From assembly GCA_028023455.1 (NCBI GenBank), contig JAQFVV010012420.1, forward strand, positions 6,089,770-6,153,769: a stretch of DNA of 64,000 nt, read 5' to 3'. The DNA is from Epiperipatus broadwayi. Its lineage: Eukaryota > Onychophora > Udeonychophora > Euonychophora > Peripatidae. Numbering within the stretch: position 1 is the stretch's first letter; every line of letters begins with the position of its first letter. The translations under genes and the position numbers were made by a program. This document shows, one piece after another, positions 24,691-37,419 of the stretch. The notes beneath the pieces are model-generated. The model saw nothing but the letters and a program-made list of their open reading frames with translations, was not told the DNA's origin and did no database searches.

Positions 24691-25970
24691 AGAAGTCTCC
24701 CTGTGCAGTATTCTTAATTGTTGTAGACTTATATATAGAGGCATTTCATTTGTTCAGCTTTATTTAATATTTATGAGAGGAAAAAAGGTTTAAAAAATTC
24801 TGATATTTTTTTCTGTATTTCTTGTTTTCTAAGAATTTCTGTGAACATTTTTGATTATTGTAAGTTTACAAATAGTTAACTTTCTTTATTCAGATTTAAA
24901 AAACTTAATTATATAATATTTATGAGAGGAAAAAATGTTTTAAAATTTAATTTCAAATTATAAAAATTTACCAGTATGGTTGCAATGATCAATGAATTTT
25001 ACTATTGCAATGTCAGATTGTAATTCTATTTACAATGTAATAATTCCTACTCATTTGTACCATACAAGAATATTGAATCAGTGATATGCTTTCATTCCAG
25101 CCGCAGGATAAAGACTTTGAGGAAATAAGAATGGCCATCTTATTTTAAAATCTAAATGCACTTATATAGGCCAATTCCAAGTGTATTGAAATGAGGGCAT
25201 GAATATATAGTAAATCATTCACATTACATTTATTTCTTTTAATAATCTTATTAACACTTATGAAATATTAAAATTTGCTTCATGCTAATATTAGATGTTA
25301 AACTATGTAATGATCAATAAATTTACTAATGCAGTATCAGACTATTATTCTATTTAGAAGATAATAATTCTGCTCATTTGTGCTGTGCTGTATTATTAAT
25401 AACCAGTATGAGAATACTTGTTCCAGTCATAAGATAAAGACTTTGAGAAAATAGGATCAACCATCTTATTTTCAAACCTTAATGCACTTATATAGGCCAA
25501 TCTTAAGTGAATGATTTAATATATATTCACACTCTCTATCCAAGACCTTTAAGATTGACCTATATAGATGCATTTAGGTTGGAAACTAAAATAGAGATTC
25601 TTATTTTCTCAAAATCTTTATATTGTGACTGGAAAAGGACTATTCTCACACTTCATATCGATTTAATAGTACAATACAAGTGAAGAGGAATTATTATCTT
25701 CTAAATAGAATTATAATATGGATATAAAAAAATAATAGTATACAATGTTGTTTTTTATTATTAAGTTTTCCATATAAGGTGGTATTTTTCATTATTTTAA
25801 AAACATTGAATTAATAACCTCTGAACATTTTCTGTAAAACTGCTCATATGAAAAGCAGAGTTCTGCTAGGTAATTGTTAACATCTATATTTCAGTGTTTT
25901 TAATTGTTGTAGTTTTAGAAATAGCTTAAAAATTGCTTACTTAATATTTATGAGAGGAGAAAATGTATTA
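24690..25970. repeat. Local duplications with a nested inverted repeat
   Basis: The word TTATTTAATATTTATGAGAGGA or a close variant occurs near 24762, 24912 and 25940. A block at 24985-25165 recurs at 25325-25509 in direct orientation. That second copy (25351-25509) forms an inverted repeat with 25546-25707 around a 36-bp spacer; matching words include TATTTAGAAGATAATAATTC and its inverse. No ribozyme core or TSD was found. It is probably a further foldback family. Confidence 0.6.
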
Positions 25971-25999
25971 ATTAAATAGCAGTAGCATCTAAAGAAATT

Positions 26000-27630
26000 G
26001 ATTATCTTAATAAGTCTATATCTTGCAAATTAGGAAATGGTTACAATTCATAAAAATCAATTCATGCTGTTCTTTAAATTTTTTTGGTTTTTCTGAACAC
26101 ATGTCTAGAGATTAAGGTTGATGTAATCTTTATAAATATGGATAACAATGTTTAAACATATGCCATCTTAATTTTTATAATTTTTCTTTTTTATATAATT
26201 GGTAGGTAATAAAAACAAAACAATATTTGCAATTAAAGATTGTCATTCATGAAAACAAAAGTATTAAATTGTCATAGTAATATTTAATTTACAAATGTCT
26301 TTGTTTTATAAGTACTCAATGATGATTATTTTTAATACATATTTTTAATAACTTTGTTTTTTGTTTGAAGTGCAACAACTTAAAATAATAATTTTAATGT
26401 ATATTTTTCAAATTATAATTATAGTCGAAAGTCATTATTTATTTTATAAATTACTTAATATTATTTAAAATACAAATTATTGTCTTCATTTAAAGTATTT
26501 ATAAATACATAGTATCTAAGAATGACGATGTATTAATCAAAAATAGCTTTGTACAAATACTTTGCTTAACATTTGTTATCCCCCCCCCCAAACTAAATTA
26601 AAAGTTTTAATAGAAATATAATTATTAGAATAAAATAAAAAAGGGGATATTAAATGTAAAGTATGCATTATATAGCAGATGTTTTATAAAATATAAAAAT
26701 GTAAAATGCATACTATCCTGAAATCCTATATATAAAATCCCTATTTTTTCTGTTGTTTGATTAGTGAATGTATTAATGTTTATTCAATGTCACATGTCAA
26801 ATTCAGAATGAGGCATATTTTCCATGAAAAAAATAATTATTTGTTCCTATATTAAATCCTGATAACACTGTCACATTTACAAATGGTAATGGAGTGGTCA
26901 CTACTTCAGTATTCAATTGGCTTCAGCCAGAATGTTTGACAGTTTCTAGTAGGAATCCAGGACCACTGGTACTGAGAGAGCTAGCTCAGTTATTGTTTGT
27001 ATATTTCAGAGTAAATTTTGGCAGCTAGTTTCAGAAATAGCCAAAAATGCTGATTCATAATTTGGCATTAAGATGCTCCATGATTTCATGGTCTGTCAAT
27101 TCCCTAACGTAATTTAGATGAATGACATACTCAGCAATGTTTAATAATAATAAAATAAAACATATTTATATTAAATCTTAAAAAAAAGGCAATCAATTAA
27201 AAAATATTACAAAAGCGACAGGGTCAAAGACCAGTATTTTTGTATTCCAACATTAATAAACAGTAATTATTAATAAAGCTAAAAAACCTATTACATTGGT
27301 TCACGATGCTGTTGAAAAATAAAAAAAAATTTACATTATTTATTCAGAGGGTGCACTAGTAAATATATAGTTGTGCAGTAATGCTTTCTGATATAACAAG
27401 TATATTTAAAAATGTGAATTTTAATTTAGCTTTATTAAAATTTTTAAATTTATTTATATCATATTTAAATGTTTTGTTTAATTTACATTAAATTTTTTTT
27501 TAAAAAGTTAAATTAACCAACCAATTATTACAAAAAATGATTGGTTGAAGGCCCAGAATTTTTATATTTTGCCATAATGATGGTCACCATTAAAAAATGC
27601 TTGAAAAAAAACATGCTTTTAACTATAGAA
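26000..27630. other. Mostly AT-rich; slightly GC-richer patch at 26870-27110
   Basis: A C10 run lies at 26580-26590. The patch at 26870-27110 is somewhat richer in G/C (AGTGGTCACTACTTC, GAATCCAGGACCACTGG), but no frame, RNA or repeat boundary was recognised. Confidence 0.35.
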
Positions 27631-27639
27631 TTATAGTAT

Positions 27640-28145
27640 TTAAAACATGAAGAAAATGTGATTAAAATACATAAATTCATGTTTGAAATGTAATATTTAG
27701 TGATAGGGAAAAATAGATGCTATAGTAACCTATTTACATTTAGTTTAGGTTAGCATATTATTACGTTTATGCAAAGAATTAATAAAAAACACTGAGAAAA
27801 ACCAGTACAAGGATTTTGATCTATAGTCTTTAAATTGTGAAGAAATGTAATTACAGTACATAAATTCATGCTTGAAATGTGATAGAAATTAGATGCTTTA
27901 GTACTTATTTACATTTAGTTTTGTTTAGTGTATAATTGAAGCCAAAACTATAGTCTTTTAGACTGAGCTACATTTCTCACATTTAATATATAACATTAAA
28001 ACTTTTGTTTAATTTACATTAAATCTTAAGAAGTTTTGACTAGTCTATAATTGAAGTCAAAATAATGGCTTTTTGGCTGACTACATTTCTCATGTTTAAT
28101 ATATAATATTAAAATCTTTCTTTTAATTTATTTTAAATGTCAAAA
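27640..28145 (+). repeat. Two pairs of diverged tandem duplications
   Basis: About 27655-27760 matches 27845-27935 (ACATAAATTCATG, TTTACATTTAGTTT), and 27935-28035 matches 28045-28140 (TATAATTGAAG, CTACATTTCTCA, TTTAATATATAA). This looks like ordinary local duplication. Confidence 0.65.
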
Positions 28146-28149
28146 AAAT

Positions 28150-29520
28150 TGTTAAAGCAGTCAATTAAATAAAAGACTGGACTTTACATAGGCATGGTTA
28201 CATCTAGTTAATATATATATATATTGCTTTCATTTGTAATAAAATTTTAAGGAGGACCTCGGGCTGGAGATAATTTCCTATGCAGAATGCAAATCTAAAT
28301 GCAATTCTGCATATAGAAGAAAAATTTAAAGAAAAGAAAGATTGTTTATCAAAAAGTAGCAGTGTCTAATTAAATTAGATATATAAGGCTGTGTCAGTCA
28401 CATTTTCTCTTCCTAGTCTTTCTTTTCTGCTGCTAAAAAGTTATAAGACCATGAGATATTTAAACCTGAAATCACTGGTAGTGTGAAAGCAGCAAGAACT
28501 ACAGTACCTAATAGAAAATCTTGAAGCATCCATTATTCATTTTATTTAAAGATATGGAAGCCATCAAATGCCACTGTAAAGTATTTCTCATGGCAGGCTA
28601 GAAATTTGAAACATTCTGTTCCCCACTAACTACCATATATGCTGAATGAGAACGTTCTGACCAATTGAATCATACCTATTCCTAATGTGTTGCCATTATT
28701 CACCTATAAATTGAATATTATTTGGGTTCATCAGCAAAAATTATCACCAGACAATCAAACAGTAATCTATTATTCAAGGAAATGTAAAAAGAAGAAAACC
28801 ATCACTCAAGAACATCAAGCCAGCATGGAAAATGTCTTAAGAGACAGAAAAGTATTTATATAATGCCTATAAAAGAATTGAATATTAAAAATACCAATAA
28901 GCCATTTTTATAATAATAAGGAATTAATAATTATCAAAGGCCTTTCCTTAAATATGTAAACAATCTATCAATATTTCATTATATGGATTTAAATTTAGAT
29001 TTTTTTAATTGTATATTTTTTCTTTTAAAATATTTTTTGTCATTTAATATTTTTATTCAAATCGTAACATTGTTTTATGTTATTGTTCACGTTATTAAAT
29101 ATATAAAAGCCTTTTTCCAATCACTTTATGCTAATTTGTATTTTATAATATAGCTGCTTAAATATTAGATAAAGAAAATTATAATCAGGTAAGAGGAAGT
29201 GTCCGATTAAATTCCCCTTATTCCTAAGATAGAACATTAATAATTTGTTTTAATGGTGGCATACAAATATAAGCTATTTTAGATAGGAACTGATTTCTTT
29301 CAAATCTTGTCTTAATGAATTCCATCCTAGAAGAGAGAGCAGGAAATGTAACTGGGTTTTCTCCATGTAATTATACATCTTTATGATTGTGTACTTATAA
29401 CAGATTTTAAATAAAATCCAAATTACTTCGGATAATGTTATTTTGACTTGTAATGAAACAGTATATGATGGAAAAATAAATTTATTCTTTATAAAATCTT
29501 TATTTTAAAATTTTTTTTTT
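28150..29520. other. Unassigned; slightly GC-richer at 28250-28860
   Basis: The 28250-28860 segment has more mixed sequence than its surroundings, but all six frames are short and no family or RNA was recognised. It may be a very old repeat. Confidence 0.35.
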
Positions 29521-29526
29521 ATCAAA

Positions 29527-29705
29527 ATGATAGATAGATGGATAAATAGATAGTTGCACAGAAAAACCAACAGATAGATAGATAAATACACAGAAAGACA
29601 TACAGATAGATAGACAAGTAGATAGGCAGATAAATTCGCAGAAAGATAGCTAGATAGATAATTAGATAAAAATACATGTATAGATAAATAGCTAGATATA
29701 CAGAA
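29527..29705. repeat. Imperfect GATA tetranucleotide repeat, second locus
   Basis: Interrupted AGAT/GATA units over about 180 bp, similar in type to 8605-8770. The minus-strand leucine/serine-rich frame is a by-product. Confidence 0.85.
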
Positions 29706-30054
29706 AGTCAAAATTATATTTTCTGCTTTAATTTTTTAAATTTTTATTTGTTTTGTTTTCTTTATTGCTTTAAAATCATGAGGTCAAGTTAAGCCAAAAC
29801 TTTTTATTTTTACCTTTTCCCCATGTCACGTAATCAAAATCATTGTATTTTTTGTCTATCCATACTCTGCTTTCGGGTAATATTTCACCTATTTGTTGTT
29901 CAAAAATCAACAAAATAAAATATCAATCGTATAATTTTTTATTTTTTGAAAACGAACAACATAAAATATTTCTCGTATATATATGTTTTTTAATTTTGAA
30001 TGACTGACTTTTTCATTTAAGCATATGTTTTTTATTTATTCTTCTGTTAGTTTG

Positions 30055-30510
30055 TGTATGTATTTAATGTTTTGTTCTTGCATTAGTTTAGTCATGTATT
30101 TAATGTTTTATGTGTTTTAATTTTTTAATCATATTCATATTATTGTAAAATTAATTTTAATATTTGCTAAACTTTAAATGTGTTTTCTGGTATTAAGCCA
30201 TGTTTTGATTCATTCGTTATGTTATTTAGGTAATCATTCTACTACCATATTTGAAAATTGCTTTTTTCATTTCTCTTACAATTTTTTTATTTTTTATTTT
30301 GCATTTAACAAAATATTTGTAATGTTTTTATTTTCTAATTAAAGTTAATATTTGCCATGTTAGAAATTATATATGTTGTTAAGGTTTCATTCTTACATTA
30401 GTTTAATTATGTATTTAATATTTTATTTTGTTTCAATTTCTTAATCATGTTCATGTTGTTGTAGAATTGATTTTAATATGTGTTAAACTCTAAATGTAAT
30501 TTCAAGGCAG
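30055..30510 (+). repeat. Diverged direct repeat, spacing about 315 bp
   Basis: About 30055-30195 and 30375-30510 share the order TTAGTTTAGTCATGTATTTAATG, TTAATCAT, and TAAACTYTAAATGT. Another TAAACTCTAAATG lies at 31403 beyond the palindrome, so the background itself is repetitive. Confidence 0.55.
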
Positions 30511-30554
30511 TATGTAATTTACTTATGCTGAATGTTTTTTTTATATATGTATAT

Positions 30555-31396
30555 AGAAGGATTTGAATTCAGGATCTATTCATTCTTCACTCTAACTCAA
30601 GAAACCAATACACGTGTCCACACACATCCAAAAAAGATATTATGACCCCCAATATACATACTTCATGCAGCCATCATTGACCAGATCATAATCTCTCATA
30701 CATATATACAATTATTGCTCAATCTATATTAGGATTGCAATTCCTTAAACTTTAATAGACAGGCTTCAGTCTTATCATCCTTCCAACTATTCAACTGTCC
30801 ATTTCATTGAAAAACCACTAATGGAATGTTCAAAGCTCTTGTTGGATTTGATATTATAGTTATACCTATGTAGTCATTAGGTCAGTCTATTCATATAAGG
30901 CATTCTGTATCCATATATATTAATAGAAGAGGGATGGGCTGAACTCTTACTAAGATGTAATCTATTTCCCAAGCAATATGTAATTTTAAGGCTTGGGAAA
31001 TAGATTACATCTAAGTTCAGTCTACCCCTCTCCTAATAGTATATATGAATATGAAATGTCTGATAATATGAGGGGCTAAATTGACATAATGACTACATGG
31101 GTATGACTATAATATCAAATCTAACAAAGACTTTGAATGTTCTATCATAGGTTTTTCAATGAAATGTATGGTTGAATAGTTGGAAGGGGAATTGCTATCT
31201 TCATATAAACTGAGCACTGATTGTATATAAGTGTGGGAGATTATGATCTGGCTCAACTAATGAGTGCTAGTTCTGCACAAAATACATATATTGGGAATCA
31301 TATATATATCTTACATGTGTGTGGTCATGTATATCAGTTGCATTAGATAGAGTGCAAATTGAATGAACTGAAAAATCTTGGGTTCAAATCCTTCTA
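30555..31396. mobile_element. Palindromic ribozyme element, family B dimer (long)
   Basis: Inverted arms 30555-30974 and 30991-31396 surround a 16-bp spacer, with the perfect inner pair TCTATTTCCCAAGC / GCTTGGGAAATAGA. The outer ends carry the box B-like words GGGTTCAAATCC (right) and its inverse (left). Each arm also contains a decayed hammerhead-like motif (30643-30688 minus, 31245-31300 plus) reading outward. A possible 13-bp TSD AAACTCTAAATGT (30485-30497, 31404-31416) is uncertain, because that word is part of the background repeat. Confidence 0.75.
31245..31300 (+). ncRNA. Hammerhead-like motif, family B (decayed)
   Basis: GATC...CAA then CTAATGA (one change from CTGATGA), stem II GTGCT / TGCAC-like, CAAAA in place of CGAAA, then TACATATATTGG. 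Compare with 54196-54250. Confidence 0.5.
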
Positions 31397-31688
31397 TTTT
31401 CATAAACTCTAAATGTTTTTTTTTAATATATTATGCACATGATTTTTTATTTCTTAGTTTAGTAATTTGTTTTTTGTTAAATGTTAAATTTTCTAAATTC
31501 TAAATGTTGTTTTTGATTTTTTTAAAATTTTATTTAACATAATATTCATAATTGAAACACACAGGCTTATTATATACCTGTGTCTATATATGTAATATAT
31601 AGGGTATATGAGCACAGACTTTCACTTGACTCACCACTCTCCACACTATCTCATAACACTGATACCCTTGAACACACATATGTTGAAT

Positions 31689-31744
31689 AATCACCAATGT
31701 ACGTATTTCATGCTAAGCCAGCAATCACCAGTTGGTCCAGATTA
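31689..31744 (-). ncRNA. Hammerhead-like motif, family B (left arm)
   Basis: Minus strand: outer stem AATC / GATT, inner stem CCAA / TTGG, core CTGGTGA (one change), stem II TTGCT / AGCAT, GAAA intact, then TACGTACA. The AATC/GATT pair replaces GATC/GATC seen at 43426-43481, a compensatory change. Confidence 0.55.
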
Positions 31745-31920
31745 CCCATATATGCTATAAGTGCTCAGATATATATTAAGATAGCCAATCCTCATACTTT
31801 AATGGATGGATGGTTGAAGAGTTGAAGTGTGGAGTAGTTTGAAGCATGTCTATTAAAATATGAGGATTGGCTATCTTAATATATATCTGAGCACTTATAG
31901 CATATATGTGTGGAGATGGT

Positions 31921-31979
31921 AATCTGGACCAGCTGATGATTGCTGGTTTAGCATAAAATACGTATGTATATTGGTGGTT
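31921..31979 (+). ncRNA. Hammerhead-like motif, family B (right arm)
   Basis: CTGATGA is intact at 31933-31939, stem II TGCT / AGCA is intact, and GAAA is changed to AAAA. A four-base insertion follows in the TACGTATGTATATTGG segment. Probably inactive. Confidence 0.5.
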
Positions 31980-32096
31980 ATTTATCTTTTCTACATATGT
32001 GTGTTCAAGTGTATCAGTGTTATGAGATAGTGTGGAGAGTGGTGGGTCAAGTGAAAGTCTGTGCTCATATACCCTATATATTACATAATATTCGTA

Positions 32097-33683
32097 GTGT
32101 TTTTATTTTATTTGCTAATTACCATTTTAGTAGATGCTAGTAATTTGTTGTTTTTTTTTGACATGTTTTTATCTTTATTTCATAATTTATTTTTCTGCTA
32201 TATGTTTGATAATTATATGCACTTGTATTCATGTTAGTTTAATAATTGATTTTAGGGGCAAAGTATTGGGAACAGTTTTATAGGCTATTTTTAATTATTT
32301 TTTTTAATTTTTGATAAAAACTGAAATTTTTAATGCAAATTGGACCAAATATTTGGAATATGTTTTATAGATCTGGTGGATGTAATGTCAGAGATTGGTT
32401 ATTGCTTAGTCATATCAGAAGTGATAGTCCTAACAGTGCCAACAATTTCCTAGAGTGCTTGCTAAAATAGGAGCAAAATATTTATTTACATGCACACTCT
32501 TTTATATAATACAGGTTAAATAATCTTTATATTTTAATGAGAATCATTAATTTGAGTCAAAAATTACAAAAAGCACACACACAGAATAAACATTGATATG
32601 TATAATCCCCCCTCCCCCCGTTAATTTAAAAATACTATATTCATCTTGATATTGATTTTACTACTTTAAAATTTCAAATACCCTTCTGGAAATTTTAACT
32701 ATATTGAATTTCGAAATGATTTAAAATATTAACCAAGTGTTATTTGTTTTTCTCTTTAATAAAATGAAGTCTAAATGCTGTTTTTATTGTTGTCTGTCAA
32801 ATAAATTAAAATTAGAGATTAACAAAAAATAAAAACATGATAGATAAACACAAGTTTTTAAAAACTCCCCAAAAAGTAAAATAAAGAAGAGAGCATATTT
32901 TTTAGGATGAAATGTTATTTCTAGATTGCAAATAAATTATGTATGGATTGAATTTTTATATGTTGTTAAAACTTGCTGCCTTGGTGATTTTTTTATTTCT
33001 TAAAATAAATAAATTGAATGCAGCAATTTGTTTTAATTTGATAATTAAGGTTCTAAATCATTTTTGTTTAGAAAAATAAAGTATAGAAAATATAAATGTA
33101 TTAAAATGCTTATTTTTCCATTGGGATATTATTAACATCTCAGTTTAAACAATTTTAGTTCTGTTAAGTAAATTCTAACTATATTTGTTGATAAGCATTT
33201 AAATTTATCAAGATAAAAAAAGAATGTCTGTTTATTTCAAAATGTTTTACAAGTATGTACAAATAGAATAAAAATACATTAATCTGAATATCTTTTATAC
33301 AAAGGCATCTTTTATCTAAATATAATTTCAAAAGTGATCTTTAACATCTTACTATAAGTAAATTAATTTGTATTGACATTTACAAACAAATTTAAAAAAC
33401 AGTCAATAAATACTTATAAATTAATAAGCGTAATTACAATGAACCCTCTGTTTTTTTTTAAGTCTTAGCAGAGAGTTTGGTTTATAATGAGAGAAAATAA
33501 TCAATTCTTGAAATATATATATAAAAGCAAACAAATAAGTGAAATTGAGTGAATTTAATGATATAGCACATCAAATTATCATATTTAGATTTGAAATATC
33601 AATCCATATACAATTTTAATATTTTTTCAAGAAACTATGAAATTCTTAAGTAGAGTATAAAACAAAATAGAAAAATCATAAAC
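32097..33683. other. AT-rich stretch, nothing recognised
   Basis: Contains a short C/T run near 32607-32618. No gene or bounded repeat was recognised. Confidence 0.4.
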
Positions 33684-33703
33684 TTATATCAAATGATATT
33701 TGT

Positions 33704-34303
33704 CTGAAGGTTTGTGATGATGGTATATTATTAGATGTGATATGTTAAACTATTTCCATCATCTATGAGTGAATGTTAAATGTATAGAAAATTTTAAAAT
33801 TTATTTAAACTTTCCAAATACAAACAACTTGTTGGTAATAAAACACAAATAGACAATACAGATTAGTAATTACACAATGTTTCGAGTAGTATTATTGTCC
33901 ACTCTTCTTCAGGTGTTTCTGGCCTGCATGCACAGTGATAATATTCACTTAGAAGTTGAACTCACACCTTTAGATTCTTGAATATCAAATTTAAGGCAAA
34001 TGCTCTAATGAACTGAATATCTCCGTTAGAGCATTTGCCTTAAATTTGATATTCAGGAATCTAAAGATGTGAGTTCAACTTCTAAGTGAATATTGTCACT
34101 ATGCATATAGGCCAGCAACACCTGAAGAAGAATGGAAAATAATACTACCCGAAATATTGTGTAATTATTAACTTGTATTGTCTATTTGTGTGTTATTACT
34201 AACAAGTTGTTTGTATTTGGAAAGGTTAAATAAAGTTTAACATTTTCTATACATTTAACATTCACTCATAGATGATGGAAATAGTTCAACATATCACATC
34301 TAA
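33704..34303. mobile_element. Penelope pLTR inverted dimer with 20-bp TSD (family A)
   Basis: Two copies of the tRNA-like/hammerhead-like/tail unit lie head to head, meeting near 34017, with tails outward. The flanks are an identical 20-bp direct repeat TTATATCAAATGATATTTGT at 33684-33703 and 34304-34323, so the dimer entered as one piece. No reverse-transcriptase sequence is included. Hammerhead-like motifs: 33870-33912 minus (CTGAAGA, GAAAC) and 34122-34165 plus (CTGAAGA, GAAAT). tRNA-like modules meet at the centre (GTTAGAGCATTTGCC). Confidence 0.85.
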
Positions 34304-34323
34304 TTATATCAAATGATATTTGT

Positions 34324-37300
34324 TTAGACAGATGAGTATTGTCTTTTTCAGTTTTTTATATAGAAATGTTCATTACTGTTTTTTTTTATCGGATGGTTGG
34401 TAAAATTTAGCATTATAGGGTTAATATATATGTTTACATTTTTACTGACTATGACAAAATTAAAAAAAAAAATCATGAACTTATATAATTTTATTTATTA
34501 AATTTTTATTTTTGCGAATCATGAGTGCTCCAATATTTATAAAGCAATTGGAAATTGTTTCATATTTGTATAAATGCATTATTGTGGTAAGTAATGATAT
34601 TACTGTTGAAATTACTATTCATATTTTTGTATTTGTCAAAATTTGTGATAGTCATATTTAGCAAGTTTGTAAACAAAAGTTTTCTTTGATATTTATATGA
34701 TGTCTGGATGATATGGCATCTTACATATATATTTCCACATTATATCTGGTTAAGTATGTAGGTTATGAGACCACTTTATATAATAGAAGTATCACCAATA
34801 GAGTCACATAATGTGTAGTGTATAATATTGGAAATCAAGTTATATAACTGAAAATATATGTAGTAAATCCCAGATTAGCTAAATTAAATAACTTGTAATT
34901 TCATCACGCTTATTGGTTGGAAGATAAATTTTTGTTTGAAAAATATATGATCATCAGCAAATTCATACAAGAATAAAAGCATTTTTTTGAAAATTGATTT
35001 ATCATATAGTAAAAGTATATATTATTAATGCTATTTTGGGTGGTATACTTGCTTACTTTAGTTTATGGATACATATTTTTAAAACTACTGTTAGAAACCT
35101 CATGTCTACAATAAAATTATACATCTGAAAATCATAACATCTATCAATTACAACTGTTTGTTTTCCAATTTGTAAAGGGGTCTTAATATAATATATTCTT
35201 GTTCATTTGTCTGCTGCATCAGATCCAAAATATACATCACAATCTTTGTTAGTCCAATCTGCAAGTTATTCATTTTTTATTGATCATGCTATCCATCCTG
35301 CTGATCTGTTGAACATTATGATATCAAATCTTTAGTTGGTGTTTCAATTAAAGATTTGAAAAAAAATCCTAACAGACATCTATGGCCCTACCGATTGCCA
35401 AAAACATTAATCAGATTGCAAAATATGTGTATTTCTCAATCATGATTCAAATTTTTAATTTGCTTGACATGATTCCTATTAAAACCTTTCTCATTAATCA
35501 TTTCAAATTGAATCTGGTTTTTACATGCATTTTGTGCAATAATCATCCAGAAAATATGATACACATTATTCAAACTAGTTCATACCTCTCATCCCTTATG
35601 GCATTTTGTATTACACAAGCAAATAATTAATCATAAATGGTTTCTGGAGAAAAGTATAAAGATCTTTCAATCTTATAATGTTATAATAATTATTCATACT
35701 CTCAGAACCATGGGTCTTATAGTTCTTAAAAAAACAATGAAGAGTGGTATAATATCTATTGAACAAAATTTGGTAGAACAATATTTTTTTTAGTTGTACA
35801 TTTCATTAGAATGATATGAAGCATATAAATTACACATTCATCTACAAAAATCTGAATCATTTTCATTTAACCTCAAACACTAGTCATATTGATAATGTTT
35901 TCATAAGTTATGTGTCATATGTCATGTAAACTTTTTTCCTCCTGTATATATAACAATACTTGTGTATAATTTGCTATCAATAACATTTATTTTGTAAAGA
36001 AAAAAAGTTTTTAAGTCTGAAAAGTTTAGAATTTTTCCAAAAAAGTGTAAACTATTTTTATAAATAATCATTTTTAATATTAAGACATTTATCCTATTGT
36101 GACATCAGATTTATTAGAGCTGTAAAATTGTGAATGTTAAGATTTTGTCAAATGTCTATCATTATTTTGATATTATTCTTTATTGAATATCCAATGCCAT
36201 TTCTGAAAATTGTTATGAATGTTTTATCAATGTGTAATCTTTTATAACTATTAAAAATAAATTGTATTTTTTGATTCTCAAGAGATCACGTGATATCAAA
36301 CCTCGGAAATAGTAGATAGATCTTTAATCAAATTACTTTCAGTTCTTCTGTCAATCAGTCTATTTTTTTTGCGAATCTTTAAACTTTATTCATAATGTAT
36401 AATTTTCTAAAACCATTTTATAATTCATTCTGTCAGATGTATTACTGGAAAGGAGTTATATTTTATTTAGGTGCTTTTATTTTATCAAACTAAAACATTA
36501 ATTATTCAATAACTATTGTGTTATTTTATAGGGAGTTGATGTTTAGCTATTTTTATAAAAAAATAAAAAATAAAACCATGAGTATAGCATGATATGTATC
36601 TATCTAGTTTGATAAATATTCTCTCTCTTCTTTAATGTTCTATGAAACTTTAAAATTTTTTAATTTGTAGTATTTACTGTATTATTTATTTCTTCAGTTG
36701 CTTGCTAATCTTTTTTAGAAGTAGGATTAAAAAAGAGAATCCCAGTCTTCTGAATTTATTTAATATGAATGGAATTTATCTTTTTTTTTAACTTAATAAA
36801 TACAAACAATACAACACTTTAAAAAAAACTGTAATAGTGACATATTATAGCATTAACCACAGTAACAACTTTATTTCTATTCTCTAGAGGCATCAATGTG
36901 ATATGATTATTCAATAGATATCAATGGCAATGCCAATCCAACAACGGGATAATTTTTAACCATACTATAATTTTGTCAAAAAGTTAAAAAAATACCTCAG
37001 TTGGCATGTAGTTGAGGTACTAAAGTACATAGTTTATGGCTTAGTGTCAAGTCTACATAGCTCTGCAAACAAATTTGAAAACAGAGTGTGGAATTTCTTG
37101 AATAGTTTAAAAGAAATAAATGTAGTTGCTTTATGAATATATGTTATTGAATGTTTTTCTTTCTTATCAATGAATATTAATATCATAACACTGGACTGAT
37201 GATTTGATTTCCATCTAGTGATCATTGACTTTTCTTCTTTACATAGATGGTTTTAAAGAAAAGTGATAGAGTGTTTTATTGTTGTAAATATGGATACTAA

Positions 37301-37330
37301 GTGCTAACTAAAGAGTCATGTGTTTGGAAG
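34324..37330. other. AT-rich stretch, no supported gene
   Basis: The longest frame (35382-35630, 82 codons) has no recognisable motif and is unsupported. No RNA gene or repeat with ends was recognised in about 3 kb. Confidence 0.4.
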
Positions 37331-37419
37331 ATATAACAGGCACATGTATAATGATTTTATAAATTTTATTTAAAAAATTGTTGCATTTATAAAATCATTA
37401 TACATGTGTCTGTCATATC
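37331..37419. repeat. Hairpin, 34-bp arms and 20-bp loop
   Basis: The arm 37331-37364 pairs with 37385-37419. The inner core ACATGTATAATGATTTTATA is matched exactly in reverse, and the outer part has two differences. It abuts the left inverted repeat at 37420. Confidence 0.75.

Larger units (their letters stand above)
31551..32082. mobile_element. Palindromic ribozyme element, family B dimer with TSD
   Basis: Arms 31591-31802 and 31851-32085 are near-identical inverses around a spacer of about 48 bp. A 14-bp direct repeat, ACATAATATTCATA (31537-31550) and ACATAATATTCGTA (32083-32096), fits a target duplication with one change. The leader ACACAGGCTTATTATATACC is shared with the 54 kb copy. 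Each arm has a hammerhead-like motif (31689-31744 minus, 31921-31979 plus) and a tRNA-like outer segment (TGTATCAGTGTTATGAGATAG). Ribozyme strands point outward. Confidence 0.82.

Noticed and set aside
24690-25970. Recurring short words as a CRISPR array
   Set aside because: Repeats are few, diverged, unevenly spaced and partly inverted, in a eukaryotic context.
35382-35630. 82-codon frame as a gene
   Set aside because: No motif, promoter, neighbours or splice context; frames of this length are expected in AT-rich DNA.
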